A stretch of 64,000 nucleotides of DNA from an uncultured Sulfitobacter sp. (GTDB lineage Bacteria > Pseudomonadota > Alphaproteobacteria > Rhodobacterales > Rhodobacteraceae), in assembly GCA_947492925.1 (NCBI GenBank), contig CANLOQ010000002.1:868001-932000 (forward strand). Direction: 5' to 3'. Position 1 is the first letter of the stretch, and every line of letters starts with the position of its first letter. The notes under the pieces were generated by a model that did not search any database, was not told where the DNA came from, and worked only from the letters and a program-made list of their open reading frames with translations. Positions 55,420-64,000 of this stretch are shown piece after piece. The position numbers and the translations under genes are program-made.

Positions 55420-58400
55420 ATGAAAATTGAACGCAAATTTACGACCGCAGGGCAAGATGCGTATTCCAGCTTGGATTTTATCACCACGGTGTCCGAAATC
55501 CGCAACCCTGATGGGTCTATTGTGTTCAAACTCGACGATGTCGAAGTGCCTTCCAGCTGGTCCCAGGTTGCCAGCGACGTGATCGCACAAAAATATTTCC
55601 GCAAGGCGGGCGTGCCGTCGGCAACAAAGAAAATCAAAGAAAAGGGCGTGCCCGAGTTCCTGTGGCGCTCTGTCCCCGCCGATGGCGCCGAGATGGGCGG
55701 CGAGACGTCTTCCAAGCAGGTGTTCGACCGTCTGGCAGGCGCGTGGGCCTATTGGGGCTGGAAAGGTGGCTACTTCACCACCGAAGAAGACGCCAAAGCC
55801 TATTTCGATGAAATGCGCCACATGCTGGCGTCCCAGCGCGCCGCACCGAATTCTCCTCAGTGGTTCAACACCGGCCTGCACTGGGCCTACGGCATCGACG
55901 GTCCGGCACAGGGCCACTACTACGTCGATTATCAGTCGGGTGAGCTGACACGCTCCACATCCTCTTACGAACACCCCCAGCCGCACGCCTGCTTTATCCA
56001 GTCGGTCGCGGACGATCTGGTGGGCGACGGCGGCATCATGGACCTGTGGGTCCGCGAGGCGCGTCTGTTCAAATACGGCTCCGGCACCGGCACAAACTTC
56101 TCTTCACTGCGCGGTGAAGGCGAAAAACTGTCGGGCGGCGGCAAATCCTCCGGCCTGATGGGCTTTCTGAAAATCGGTGACCGCGCGGCGGGCGCGATCA
56201 AATCCGGCGGCACCACACGGCGCGCGGCCAAGATGGTGATTGTCGATGCCGATCACCCCGATATTGAGGAATTCATCAACTGGAAGGTGCTGGAAGAGCA
56301 GAAAGTGGCCTCCATCGTCGCCGGTTCCAAGATGCACGAGCGTCAGCTGAATGAAATCTTTGCTGCAATCAAATCCTGGGACGGGGCCGAGGCCGACGCC
56401 TATGATCCGGCCAAGAACGACCAACTGAAAACGGCGATCCGCGCCGCGAAAAAGGTCGCGATCCCAGAGACATACGTCAAGCGCGTGCTGGATTACGCCA
56501 AGCAGGGTCACACCAGCATCGAATTCCCGACATACGACACCGATTGGGACAGCGAGGCGTATAACTCCGTCTCCGGCCAAAACTCCAACAACTCGATCCG
56601 CGTCACCAACGCTTTCCTCACCGCCGTCGAAAAAGACGCCGATTGGGAACTGATCGACCGCGTCACCGGCAAGCCGTCCAAGACAATCCGCGCCCGCGAT
56701 CTGTGGGAGCAGGTGGGCCACGCCGCATGGGCCTGCGCTGATCCGGGCATCCAGTACCACGACACCGTGAACGACTGGCACACATGCCCCGAAGACGGCG
56801 CGATCCGTGGCTCAAACCCCTGTTCCGAATACATGTTTCTGGATGACACGGCCTGTAACCTCGCCTCCATGAACCTGCTGACCTTCCTTGAGGACGGTGT
56901 GTTCAACGTCGAGGACTACATGCATGCCAGCCGTCTCTGGACGGTCACGCTGGAAATCTCGGTGATGATGGCGCAATTCCCGTCCAAGGAAATCGCGCAG
57001 CGTTCTTACGACTTCCGCACGCTGGGTCTGGGCTATGCGAACATCGGCGGACTACTGATGAACATGGGCTATTCCTATGACAGCGACGAGGGCCGCGCGC
57101 TTTGCGGCGCACTCACCGCGATCATGACAGGCGTGTCCTATGCGACTTCCGCGGAGATGGCGGGCGAACTGGGGCCTTTCCCCGGCTACACCAAGAATGC
57201 TGACCACATGCAGCGCGTCATCCGCAACCACCGCAACGCGGCTTACGGTGCCGCAACGGGCTACGAAAAGCTGAGCGTCAAGCCCGTGCCGCTGGATCAC
57301 GCCAACTGCCCACAGCCGGGTCTGGTGGATGTGGCCATGTCCTGCTGGGACGAGGCGCTGAAGCTGGGTGAGGTACATGGTTACCGCAACGCACAGACCT
57401 CCGTCATTGCCCCAACCGGCACCATTGGTCTGGTCATGGATTGCGACACCACCGGGATCGAGCCTGACTTCGCGCTGGTCAAATTCAAGAAACTTGCGGG
57501 CGGTGGTTACTTCAAGATCATCAACCAAAGTGTTCCAGCCGCTCTGGAAAAGCTGGGCTACGGCTCTGCCCAGATCGAGGAAATCGTGGGCTACGCGGTG
57601 GGCCACGGCACCATCGGCAACGCGCCCGGCATCAACCACACCACACTGATGGGCCACGGTTTCGGCCCCAACGAACTGGCCAAGGTGGACGCCGCACTGG
57701 CGCAAGCCTTCGACATCCGCTTTGTCTTTAACCAGTGGACGCTGGGCGAGGAATTCTGCACGCAGGTTCTGGGCATCCCGGCGGACAAGCTGAACGATCC
57801 CACCTTTGATCTTCTCCGCTCGCTGGGTTTCAGCAAAAAAGACATCGACGCGGCCAATGACCATGTCTGCGGCACGATGACACTCGAGGGGGCACCGCAC
57901 CTCAAGACAGAGCACTACAGCATCTTTGATTGCGCCAACCCCTGCGGCAAAAAGGGCAAGCGGTATCTGAGCGTCAACAGCCACATCTACATGATGGCCG
58001 CCGCTCAGTCTTTCATCTCGGGTGCGATCTCCAAGACGATCAACATGCCAAACGACGCCACCATCGAGGATTGCCAGAAGGCCTATGAGCTTTCATGGTC
58101 GCTCGGTATCAAGGCCAACGCGCTTTACCGCGACGGCTCCAAACTCAGCCAGCCGCTGGCCGCAGCGCTGGTAGAGGATGACGACGAAGCAGCAGAAACG
58201 CTGGAATCCGGTTCCATGCACGAAAAGGCGACCGTTCTGGCCGAAAAGATCGTGGAAAAGGTTGTGGTCAAGGAGATCATCAAATCCCACCGCGAACGCA
58301 TGCCGCAACGCCGCAAGGGCTATACCCAAAAAGCCATCGTGGGCGGCCACAAGGTTTACCTGCGCACCGGTGAATACGAGGACGGCAAGCTGGGCGAAAT

Positions 58401-59061
58401 CTTCATCGACATGCACAAGGAAGGTGCCGGTTTCCGCGCAATGATGAACAATTTCGCCATCGCGGTATCCGTCGGCCTGCAATACGGCGTGCCGCTTGAG
58501 GAATTCGTCGATGCCTTCACCTTTACCAAGTTCGAACCTGCGGGCATGGTGCAGGGCAACGACAGCATCAAGAATGCGACCTCGATCCTCGACTATATCT
58601 TCCGCGAACTGGCGGTCAGCTATCTGGATCGCACCGATCTGGCGCACGTCAAACCCGAAGGGGCCACCTTTGACGATCTCGGCCGGGGCGAGGAAGAGGA
58701 AACCGTCGGTAACGTGTCCGAACTGTCCGAAAAAGCGGCGGCAAACTCTCTTGAGGTGCTCAAGCAGATCAGCTCAACCGGCTACTTGCGCAACCGCCTG
58801 CCACAGGAATTGATGGTCGTGCAGGGCGGGCTTGACGCGGTCGCCGGTCTGGCACCCGAACTCAGCCCCGGCGGTGTCGTGGCAGAAATGACGGCAACCA
58901 CCGCCGTCGCCACGGGCACCGTCACACTGGACGCGCGCACCAAGGCGAAGATGCAGGGCTACGAGGGCGAGGCTTGCGGCGAATGCGGCAACTTCACACT
59001 GGTGCGCAACGGGACCTGCATGAAGTGCAACACCTGCGGCGGAACGTCCGGGTGTAGCTAA
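55420..59061 (+). CDS. nrdJ: Class II (adenosylcobalamin-dependent) ribonucleoside-diphosphate reductase
   Basis: A 1213-residue enzyme that makes deoxyribonucleotides, using B12 to generate its radical, so oxygen is not needed. The N-terminal part contains [10 protein letters not shown] and the [11 protein letters not shown] block. [31 protein letters not shown] (the active-site cysteine region) and APTGTIG follow. The C-terminus ends in a zinc-type [23 protein letters not shown] tail. The ATG at 55420 begins the conserved MKIERKFT; the longer frame upstream is not supported. Likely NrdR-controlled. Confidence 0.96.
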   Translation: MKIERKFTTAGQDAYSSLDFITTVSEIRNPDGSIVFKLDDVEVPSSWSQVASDVIAQKYFRKAGVPSATKKIKEKGVPEFLWRSVPADGAEMGGETSSKQVFDRLAGAWAYWGWKGGYFTTEEDAKAYFDEMRHMLASQRAAPNSPQWFNTGLHWAYGIDGPAQGHYYVDYQSGELTRSTSSYEHPQPHACFIQSVADDLVGDGGIMDLWVREARLFKYGSGTGTNFSSLRGEGEKLSGGGKSSGLMGFLKIGDRAAGAIKSGGTTRRAAKMVIVDADHPDIEEFINWKVLEEQKVASIVAGSKMHERQLNEIFAAIKSWDGAEADAYDPAKNDQLKTAIRAAKKVAIPETYVKRVLDYAKQGHTSIEFPTYDTDWDSEAYNSVSGQNSNNSIRVTNAFLTAVEKDADWELIDRVTGKPSKTIRARDLWEQVGHAAWACADPGIQYHDTVNDWHTCPEDGAIRGSNPCSEYMFLDDTACNLASMNLLTFLEDGVFNVEDYMHASRLWTVTLEISVMMAQFPSKEIAQRSYDFRTLGLGYANIGGLLMNMGYSYDSDEGRALCGALTAIMTGVSYATSAEMAGELGPFPGYTKNADHMQRVIRNHRNAAYGAATGYEKLSVKPVPLDHANCPQPGLVDVAMSCWDEALKLGEVHGYRNAQTSVIAPTGTIGLVMDCDTTGIEPDFALVKFKKLAGGGYFKIINQSVPAALEKLGYGSAQIEEIVGYAVGHGTIGNAPGINHTTLMGHGFGPNELAKVDAALAQAFDIRFVFNQWTLGEEFCTQVLGIPADKLNDPTFDLLRSLGFSKKDIDAANDHVCGTMTLEGAPHLKTEHYSIFDCANPCGKKGKRYLSVNSHIYMMAAAQSFISGAISKTINMPNDATIEDCQKAYELSWSLGIKANALYRDGSKLSQPLAAALVEDDDEAAETLESGSMHEKATVLAEKIVEKVVVKEIIKSHRERMPQRRKGYTQKAIVGGHKVYLRTGEYEDGKLGEIFIDMHKEGAGFRAMMNNFAIAVSVGLQYGVPLEEFVDAFTFTKFEPAGMVQGNDSIKNATSILDYIFRELAVSYLDRTDLAHVKPEGATFDDLGRGEEEETVGNVSELSEKAAANSLEVLKQISSTGYLRNRLPQELMVVQGGLDAVAGLAPELSPGGVVAEMTATTAVATGTVTLDARTKAKMQGYEGEACGECGNFTLVRNGTCMKCNTCGGTSGCS

Positions 59062-59519
59062 GGAGATTGGGTGGAGCGCTTCGGCGCTTCAGCTGAGACG
59101 GGGGCGGTTCTCGCGCATCGCAAGCGATACGCTGCCACCGCCGCCAAGCAAAACCATAGGATTTGCTTGGGACACGGAGCGGATGCGTTCGCTCTGGACG
59201 ACGTTCAGGCCGCAGGCAAAACAAACACCGAGCGGTTAACAAATTGAGCTTGAACGGCGAAACTCAGGGGGGACTTCGGTCCTCCCTTTCTTCTTTCTGC
59301 GTCGGGTTGTTCGCCGCTACAGCTGCGCGGGTGCAGACACCACAAGCGGTATCTCATTCTCCGTGCACATCTATCGAGCTCACTGAGAAAACAAAACTCG
59401 GCATCACACCCATTGCCGGCCAACCGCCCGCAGGCCCCCGGCTTCATCTTTCCAATTACAATTCCGGGGGTCCGGGGGCAGCGCCCCCGAAAATCCCGTC
59501 CCCTCAGCCCATACCGCAG
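59062..59519. other. Gene-free stretch after nrdJ
   Basis: No convincing gene. It contains several hairpins: AGCGC-TTCG-GCGCT (59075-59088), ATCGC-AA-GCGAT near 59118, and a nine-pair stem CCAAGCAAA/TTTGCTTGG (59144-59152 and 59162-59170). None has a T run, so no clear nrdJ terminator is seen. Repeat copy B lies at its right end. Confidence 0.6.
59443..59490 (+). repeat. Dispersed repeat, copy B
   Basis: CTTCATCTTTCC, then AATTACAATTCCGGGG, then hairpin CGGGGGC-AGC-GCCCCCG (59474-59490). Its lead matches copy C with one base inserted. It sits just after the stop codon of the sigma factor gene (which is read towards it). Confidence 0.8.
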
Positions 59520-60023
59520 CTACAACAACTCGATCACAGACCCTTCCAGCCCCATTTCCTTGCGCAACCGCCGCCGGGCGCGGCCCAGACGTGACATCAC
59601 CGTGCCTTTCGGCACGCCAACCCGCGCCGCCAGCACCCGAGGCGATGTCTCGCCCAGCATTACCAGCCGCATGAGCGCAGCCTGATCCTCGGGCAACCGG
59701 TCAATTGCCGCCTGCAATTCGGCACAAGCGATCCGGGCAGGCGCAAGGGGAGGCGCACAGGCCATGTCTTCGGTCAGCTCTTCGGTCACCTGCCTGCTGC
59801 GCCAGCGGTAGCGCGCCAGATTGTGCAACAGCGTCATCGCATAGCGTTCGGGCATCTCGATCTTTCCGTCCCGCTGCATCTGCTGCAACAGGCGCAGCAT
59901 CGCCTCCTGCGCCATATCTTCGGCCTCATCGGTGCTGCGTGCCAGACGCCGTGCGCGGCGGCGCAGTTTTGGCATCAGGTCGCACAGGGTGCCGGTGTCA
60001 TCTTCTGGATCTGTTGTGGTCAT
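59520..60023 (-). CDS. ECF-type RNA polymerase sigma factor
   Basis: A 167-residue group IV sigma factor. Region 2 includes DEAEDMAQEAMLRLLQ and the RYAMTLLHNLARYRWR -10-binding part; region 4 includes LPEDQAALMRLVMLGE and VGVPKGTVMSRLGRARRRLR. The ATG at 60023 has TGAGG just upstream; another in-frame ATG at 60035 would add four residues. No anti-sigma gene adjoins it. It is divergent from the EF-hand gene, a likely target. Confidence 0.9.
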   Translation of the reverse strand: MTTTDPEDDTGTLCDLMPKLRRRARRLARSTDEAEDMAQEAMLRLLQQMQRDGKIEMPERYAMTLLHNLARYRWRSRQVTEELTEDMACAPPLAPARIACAELQAAIDRLPEDQAALMRLVMLGETSPRVLAARVGVPKGTVMSRLGRARRRLRKEMGLEGSVIELL

Positions 60024-60269
60024 GGCATGCCTCATTGCTCGGGTTTTTCACCAGCATGCCGATCTTTCCAACTTCAACCAGAGGGGGAATTTCCGCCGAT
60101 CCAGCCAATGCCCCCTTTTTGGGCGTCCCTTCGCCCACGGGTCACGGTCCAATCGGCAACGCGCCGCGTGTGCGGTTTAGCGAGCGGATGCAAAGCCCGG
60201 CTCAGGCATCTGTCAGGGGGAAGGCAGCAACGTCTTCGAACAAACCAAACCCTGAAAGGGAGCATCCAA

Positions 60270-60527
60270 ATGACCAAGACTTTCAAAATGACCCTCGTTG
60301 CAATTGCCGCACTTTGCGTGCCGGCCTATGCGATGGGCGCAGGTGCCGCCGAAGTGGACGCCAATGGCGACGGTATCCTCAGCGTGGCCGAAGTGCAGGC
60401 CGTCTATCCCGACGTCACAACCGAGCAGTTCTCGGCAATGGACCTCAACGCTGATGGTGCACTGGACGGGAGCGAAGTTCAGGCCGCACAGGAAGCGGGG
60501 ATGATGCCAACACCAAGCGAAGGATAA
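60270..60527 (+). CDS. Secreted EF-hand protein
   Basis: An 85-residue exported protein: signal peptide (about 1-24, ending in an AGA/AA region), then two EF-hand loops, DANGDGILSVAE and DLNADGALDGSE, each with the aspartate pattern for calcium. The ATG at 60270 has GAAAGGGAG upstream. It is divergent from the ECF sigma gene. A structured stretch and terminator follow. It may act as a periplasmic calcium sensor or buffer; its partner is unknown. Confidence 0.85.
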   Translation: MTKTFKMTLVAIAALCVPAYAMGAGAAEVDANGDGILSVAEVQAVYPDVTTEQFSAMDLNADGALDGSEVQAAQEAGMMPTPSEG

Positions 60528-60621
60528 CGCAGATTCCGCGTGAAGATCACCCTGCAGCCACCTGAAATATCGTTGTTTTCGTGGTGAAAGGTGACACGCA
60601 ATGCGATGCCTCCAGGGCAGT

Positions 60622-60665
60622 GCGAGGTGCGGAAGGCGCGGCAGCCTGACCTTCCCGCATCTCGC
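60622..60665 (+). ncRNA. Candidate structured RNA or 3' end (long hairpin before terminator)
   Basis: A long imperfect hairpin: GCGAG (60622-60626) with CTCGC (60661-60665), TGCGG (60628-60632) with CCGCA (60655-60659), AAGG (60633-60636) with CCTT (60650-60653). It ends five bases before a strong terminator, and no coding frame spans it. It could be a small RNA or the 3' end of the EF-hand transcript. Confidence 0.45.
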
Positions 60666-60670
60666 CAGAG

Positions 60671-60704
60671 AAGGCCCGACAGCTTCGGCTGCCGGGCCTT
60701 TTTT
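60671..60704 (+). terminator. Rho-independent terminator after the EF-hand gene
   Basis: AAGGCCCG (60671-60678) pairs with CGGGCCTT (60693-60700), with an inner CAGC-TTCG-GCTG hairpin, and is followed by TTTT. The minus strand has no T run, so it acts on plus-strand transcripts. Confidence 0.9.
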
Positions 60705-60791
60705 CGCGGCATCGCGTGCCCGCATCTCCAAAATGGCCGGGGCGTTCAAGACAGCCCAACATTCGACGCTAAAGCATGTGAATTCAGTTCC

Positions 60792-62330
60792 TTACGCGGG
60801 CAGGTGAATGTTGAACCGCGCCCGAATCTTCTGATCCAACGCCGGATCAAACCGCGCACGGGACCGCTGGCCCAAAATCGCTTCCTTGCGCGCGGTGGCG
60901 TTCTTGATCAGATCGGGTTTGCCCAGTTCATCCCATTCCTTGGGGGACGACCGGTTGGCAAGGGCAGGGTACACATGGTCGGTCTCCATACGCGCCAGCG
61001 TGCCTTCGGTGCCAAGGTAATGCCCCGGCCCGCCCAGACAGACCTCGCGCATCTGGTCCAGCGCCAGTGTCTCATCGTTCACCTCGATCCCGCGCACACA
61101 GCGCAGCGCCTGTCCGATCAGATCATCGCCCAAAATCAGCGACTCGTGGCAGAACCCCAAGAGGGACGCATGCATCCCCGCTGCCTCATAGATCATGTTA
61201 CAGCCCGACAACCCCGCCATGACGTTGGAGCACATCTGCTCCCACCCGGCCTGCATATCCGGCATCTTGGCATCTGCAATACCACCTGCGGCCCCCCCGG
61301 GCAGTCCGTAGAAATGGTGCATCTGCGCACAACCCGCCGTCAGCAGCGCTTGTTCCCCTGATCCGCCGGTCATTGCACCTGACCGCAGGTCCAGCCCGAA
61401 AGGCCATGTGCCAAACACCACCGGATGCCCCGGTTTCACCGCGTTGACATAGACCAGCCCCGCCAGACATTCCGCCACGGCTTGCGTGATTGCGCCCGCT
61501 ACGGTCGAGGGCGCAGTGGCCCCCGCCATGCCCGCTGACAACAGGAGCACAGGCATCCCGCCCTCAATGCAGGCTTCCATGACCTGACAGCTTTCGGTGG
61601 CAAACTTCATCGGCGGGACGACAAAGCAATTGGAATTGGACATGAAAGGCCGTTCGCGCCATTTGTCCTCGCCGCCCGCAATCAGATGCAGCATCTCCAG
61701 CGCGTCCTTGACGAAGGCCGGATCGGTGAAGGAGGTGCCGATATGCTTCATTGTGCCTGCGGCGGTGGCATAAACCGTGTTCAGGTCCATCTCGCGGTTG
61801 TCGGTGATGTCGCGCGCGACCATCGGGCGTTGCAGAAAATGAATATTGCCCAGCGTATCGGTGATGCGCGCGGCATCGTGTAAATCCTGCAAGGTGCATT
61901 CGCGGTAGCTGTTGTCTTGCACATCCACCAGATGCACCGCCGCACCTGCGGTGCCGTAATGCACCCGGGTGCCAGATAATTCCAGATCATGCTCGGGGTC
62001 GCGGGCATGAAAGGTCACGCTGCGGTTGGCCTTTGCCAGCGTGTCCTCGACCAATGCGCGCGGAAACCGGATGCGTCCGTCCGCGCCCTGCACGGCACCC
62101 GCAGCGGTCAGATAATCGACACCGGAGGGCGGGGCATCCGCCAGCCCGATGTCTTCCAGCGCCTCAAGGGCGGCTTGGTGGATCGCCTCGACACCGGCCT
62201 CAGAGAGCGGTCTATAGGTGCCGCCCTCAAGGCCCGGTCTGATGGGCCGCATATGGGCAGCAAGTGGTTTGGCGCGGGCAGCACGGCGGGCCGCACGGCC
62301 ACCGCTGCGAATTGGGGTTTGGTCTGTCAT
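60792..62330 (-). CDS. MttB-family (trimethylamine methyltransferase-like) protein without pyrrolysine
   Basis: A 512-residue TIM-barrel methyltransferase of the MttB superfamily. The frame has no internal stop, so it is a non-pyrrolysine member like glycine-betaine methyltransferases. Blocks seen: VHYGTAGAAVHLVD, GTSFTDPAFVKDALEML, SNSNCFVVPPMKFA, GGSGEQALLTAGCAQM and GLPGGAAGGIADAKMPD. Such enzymes move a methyl group from a quaternary amine to a corrinoid protein; no corrinoid protein gene is in the window. The substrate is unproven. The N-terminus is basic and alanine-rich. Confidence 0.85.
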   Translation of the reverse strand: MTDQTPIRSGGRAARRAARAKPLAAHMRPIRPGLEGGTYRPLSEAGVEAIHQAALEALEDIGLADAPPSGVDYLTAAGAVQGADGRIRFPRALVEDTLAKANRSVTFHARDPEHDLELSGTRVHYGTAGAAVHLVDVQDNSYRECTLQDLHDAARITDTLGNIHFLQRPMVARDITDNREMDLNTVYATAAGTMKHIGTSFTDPAFVKDALEMLHLIAGGEDKWRERPFMSNSNCFVVPPMKFATESCQVMEACIEGGMPVLLLSAGMAGATAPSTVAGAITQAVAECLAGLVYVNAVKPGHPVVFGTWPFGLDLRSGAMTGGSGEQALLTAGCAQMHHFYGLPGGAAGGIADAKMPDMQAGWEQMCSNVMAGLSGCNMIYEAAGMHASLLGFCHESLILGDDLIGQALRCVRGIEVNDETLALDQMREVCLGGPGHYLGTEGTLARMETDHVYPALANRSSPKEWDELGKPDLIKNATARKEAILGQRSRARFDPALDQKIRARFNIHLPA

Positions 62331-62777
62331 GGGAAATGTCCGTCTTGAGGGCTGGGAAGGGTGAATGACCTATCTTCCCGGCGCGCCCCGTGCCGCGCGT
62401 CCGCGTCCGGCACCGATGGTGCGACACACGCGGGTGATGATGCAGATATCCGACGTCATGCGGTCTCCTTCACGGGTTCAGTCTGCGGCCCGAAACTGCG
62501 GCATTCTGTCCTGTTTGCGCCGCCAAGGCCCGTTTGCGACCCGTGCAGCCGCAGCAAATAATCAAGGCTGCGCGCGCAATTGTGAGCGTCCGCTGCCCCC
62601 CGCTGCGCCGGAACTGGCCGACGCCATGCGCCTGAAAGCGCGGCAATCTGCCCAAAGTGACCGCCCTGCCGGATTGAATGGAACCGGAGGCAAGGCTGCG
62701 GCATTGCATCCCCGTCACCGCCGCGCAGAGCCTGTGCGGCATCCCAGACAACAATGCACAAAGCAAGGAGCAGACAC
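62331..62777. other. Gene-free stretch between the MttB-family gene and the barrel protein
   Basis: About 450 bp without a convincing gene. Several short open frames on both strands have unusual composition and no recognisable domain or ribosome site. It must hold the promoters of the two divergent genes. Confidence 0.55.
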
Positions 62778-63368
62778 ATGAGACACCACCTCAAAACGGG
62801 CGCAGCGGCGCTGATGGGCGGCCTTTGGATCAGCGGCGCAGCCGTTGCCGGAAACGTAACCGAACCCGTGGTAGAGCCCCCGGTGATCGCCCCCGCACCG
62901 GTCATCAACACCAGCGACTGGACCGGCTTTTATACAGGTCTGCAACTTGGCTACGCCGATATGGACGGGGTGGACCCGCTGGACGGCGACAACACCACTT
63001 ACGGCTTCCACGCAGGTTACGACATTGATCTGGGCGACTGGGTGATCGGCGGAGAACTGGATTACGACAAAACGGACGTCGATCTGGGCGGCGCTGCCAG
63101 CGCCGATTCCGTTGCGCGCCTCAAGCTCAAGGGCGGCTACGATCTGGGCAACACGCTCATTTACGCCACGGCGGGCGCCGCGCGCGCCGATACCTCCGTG
63201 GGCAATGAAACCGGGCCCTTTGCGGGTGTCGGCATCACCTACAAGGTCACCGACAGCTATACCGTGGGGGCCGAGGTGCTGGAGCACCGGTTCAGCGATG
63301 TCGGCGGCACGCCGGACAATGATCTGGACGCCACCACCATCACCCTGCGCGGTTCGCTGCGATTCTAA
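62778..63368 (+). CDS. Outer-membrane beta-barrel protein (Opa/Omp25-like)
   Basis: A 196-residue porin-like protein: signal peptide (about 1-24, ending AVA), a proline-rich spacer, then alternating strands with GFYTGLQLGYADMDG, DWVIGGELDYDKT, YATAGAARADTS and a C-terminal RGSLRF ending in phenylalanine, as in outer-membrane proteins. The ATG at 62778 has AAGGAG upstream. It probably forms an eight-stranded barrel. A structured 3' region with terminator follows. Confidence 0.88.
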   Translation: MRHHLKTGAAALMGGLWISGAAVAGNVTEPVVEPPVIAPAPVINTSDWTGFYTGLQLGYADMDGVDPLDGDNTTYGFHAGYDIDLGDWVIGGELDYDKTDVDLGGAASADSVARLKLKGGYDLGNTLIYATAGAARADTSVGNETGPFAGVGITYKVTDSYTVGAEVLEHRFSDVGGTPDNDLDATTITLRGSLRF

Positions 63369-63414
63369 TCCACAGTCGGTTTGACCCGAGCCCGGATCAC
63401 CGGATACCTTCACA

Positions 63415-63517
63415 GAACCATCCGGTTCACAGGGGGCGGGTTGGTCCGGCCTAATTGGTCAGGACCGGTCTGACCTGTCATATCTGGGGGATGGCACCTG
63501 TGCCATGACCAGACAGG
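63415..63517 (+). ncRNA. Candidate structured RNA downstream of the barrel protein gene
   Basis: Three successive stem-loops: GAACC/GGTTC (63415-63428), GGTCAG/CTGACC (63457-63475), and an extended stem in which CCTGT (63474-63478) pairs with ACAGG (63513-63517), CTGG with CCAG, and ATGGCAC (63491-63497) with GTGCCAT (63500-63506). The terminator begins directly after. No coding frame spans it. Small RNA or structured 3' UTR. Confidence 0.45.
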
Positions 63518-63552
63518 AAGGCTGGCGCGTTCCCTCGCGCGCCAGCCTTTTT
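63518..63552 (+). terminator. Strong rho-independent terminator
   Basis: AAGGCTGGCGCG (63518-63529) and CGCGCCAGCCTT (63538-63549) form a perfect twelve-pair stem followed by TTT. It lies 150 bp after the barrel protein stop. Confidence 0.9.
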
Positions 63553-63557
63553 ACCGT

Positions 63558-64000
63558 CTACCGCCCGGAGGCTCGGGTCTCGGCAAAGGCGCAGAGGGTT
63601 TTCAGCGCGGTCTCGAACGCACCGTCTTCAATCGTCATTGCCACCCGGACATGCCCCGCCGCTGCGGTGCCAAAACTCTCGCCCGGCATGGTGGCAATCC
63701 GATGTTCTTTCAGCAGGGCCAACGCAAAATCCTCGCCGCTCATGCCGGTGCTGCGCACATCCAGCATCAGATACATCGCCCCCTGCGCAGGCACGAGGGC
63801 CACCGCATTCTGCTCGGCCAATACCCGCTGGGCAATGGCGCGACGACGGCGGAAGGGGGCGGCGATCTCTGCCTCGAACCCTTCGCCCAGCTGCAGCGCA
63901 TAAAGGGCGGCGTCCTGTATGAACCCGGGCACACCATAGGTGGTATGCGTGGCAAGGTTGATCATATGACCCACCATGTCCTCTGGCCCGATCACCCAGC
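63558..64000 (-). CDS. Class I/II aminotransferase, C-terminal part (cut by the right edge)
   Basis: About 147 C-terminal residues of a PLP aminotransferase: VIGPEDMVGHMINLATHTTYGVP, QGAMYLMLDVRSTGMSG and PGESFGTAAAGHVRVA with the substrate-carboxylate arginine. The N-terminal two thirds, including the PLP lysine, lie outside the window. Its stop is six bases from the opposing terminator. Confidence 0.85.
   Translation of the reverse strand, partial: WVIGPEDMVGHMINLATHTTYGVPGFIQDAALYALQLGEGFEAEIAAPFRRRRAIAQRVLAEQNAVALVPAQGAMYLMLDVRSTGMSGEDFALALLKEHRIATMPGESFGTAAAGHVRVAMTIEDGAFETALKTLCAFAETRASGR

Noticed and set aside
62365-62781. Short frames on both strands before the barrel gene
   Set aside because: No domain, no ribosome site and no agreement between frames; treated as non-coding.

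Overview
The window looks like chromosomal DNA of a marine alphaproteobacterium of the Rhodobacterales (Roseobacter group). The evidence is the GC-rich sequence, the family set (one-chain indolepyruvate oxidoreductase, two-domain cold-shock protein, class II NrdJ, gene-transfer-agent endolysin and holin), the alphaproteobacterial SOS box in front of lexA, and characteristic orders such as trpG-trpD-ung-trpC-moaC-moeA. Genus and species cannot be fixed from the sequence alone. No IS element, prophage structural gene or CRISPR array was seen.

Left part (1-19.4 kb): dnaB (cut by the window edge), pyrE and pyrC on the minus strand; an uncharacterised alpha/beta-fold protein; then a tight five-gene minus-strand operon (4445-10220) for glycan modification: glycosyltransferase, sulfotransferase, a sulfotransferase-like/glycosyltransferase fusion, FkbM methyltransferase and a second stand-alone glycosyltransferase. 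A MoxR ATPase/VWA pair faces away from it. purL, a secreted PRC-barrel-like protein, a large MscS channel and a LysR regulator follow.

Middle (19.6-44.2 kb): indolepyruvate ferredoxin oxidoreductase, an acyltransferase, murI and argC lead into a cytochrome c maturation set (ccmE, ccmF, ccmH). This set is interrupted by an endolysin/holin pair of the type that releases gene transfer agents, with a CtrA-like site in front. Then come an enoyl-CoA hydratase, a two-gene microprotein unit, gltA, gltX, comEC (DNA uptake), lexA with its SOS box, and a translationally coupled chain moeA/moaC/trpC/ung/trpD/trpG. GTA release, DNA uptake and SOS control therefore lie within about 11 kb. A divergent polysaccharide deacetylase with a very long periplasmic linker ends this part.

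Right part (44.2-64 kb): a long minus-strand run (fabI, lysE-type exporter, gpt, aminotransferase, ppiD-like chaperone, trpE, an M14-type deacylase, a secreted protein); then pdxH, a double cold-shock protein, a DUF192 protein and tRNA-Pro(UGG). About 0.9 kb without a gene carries DnaA-box-like and NrdR-box-like sites before the B12-dependent ribonucleotide reductase nrdJ. Next are an ECF sigma factor facing a secreted EF-hand protein, an MttB-family methyltransferase, an outer-membrane barrel protein, and the C-terminal part of an aminotransferase cut by the right edge.

Non-coding signals that the genes do not explain include a dispersed three-copy repeat (CTTCATCTTTCC plus a GC hairpin), twin perfect palindromes between pyrC and pyrE, and two terminator-ended structured stretches (60.62-60.70 kb and 63.41-63.55 kb) that could be small RNAs or structured 3' ends.
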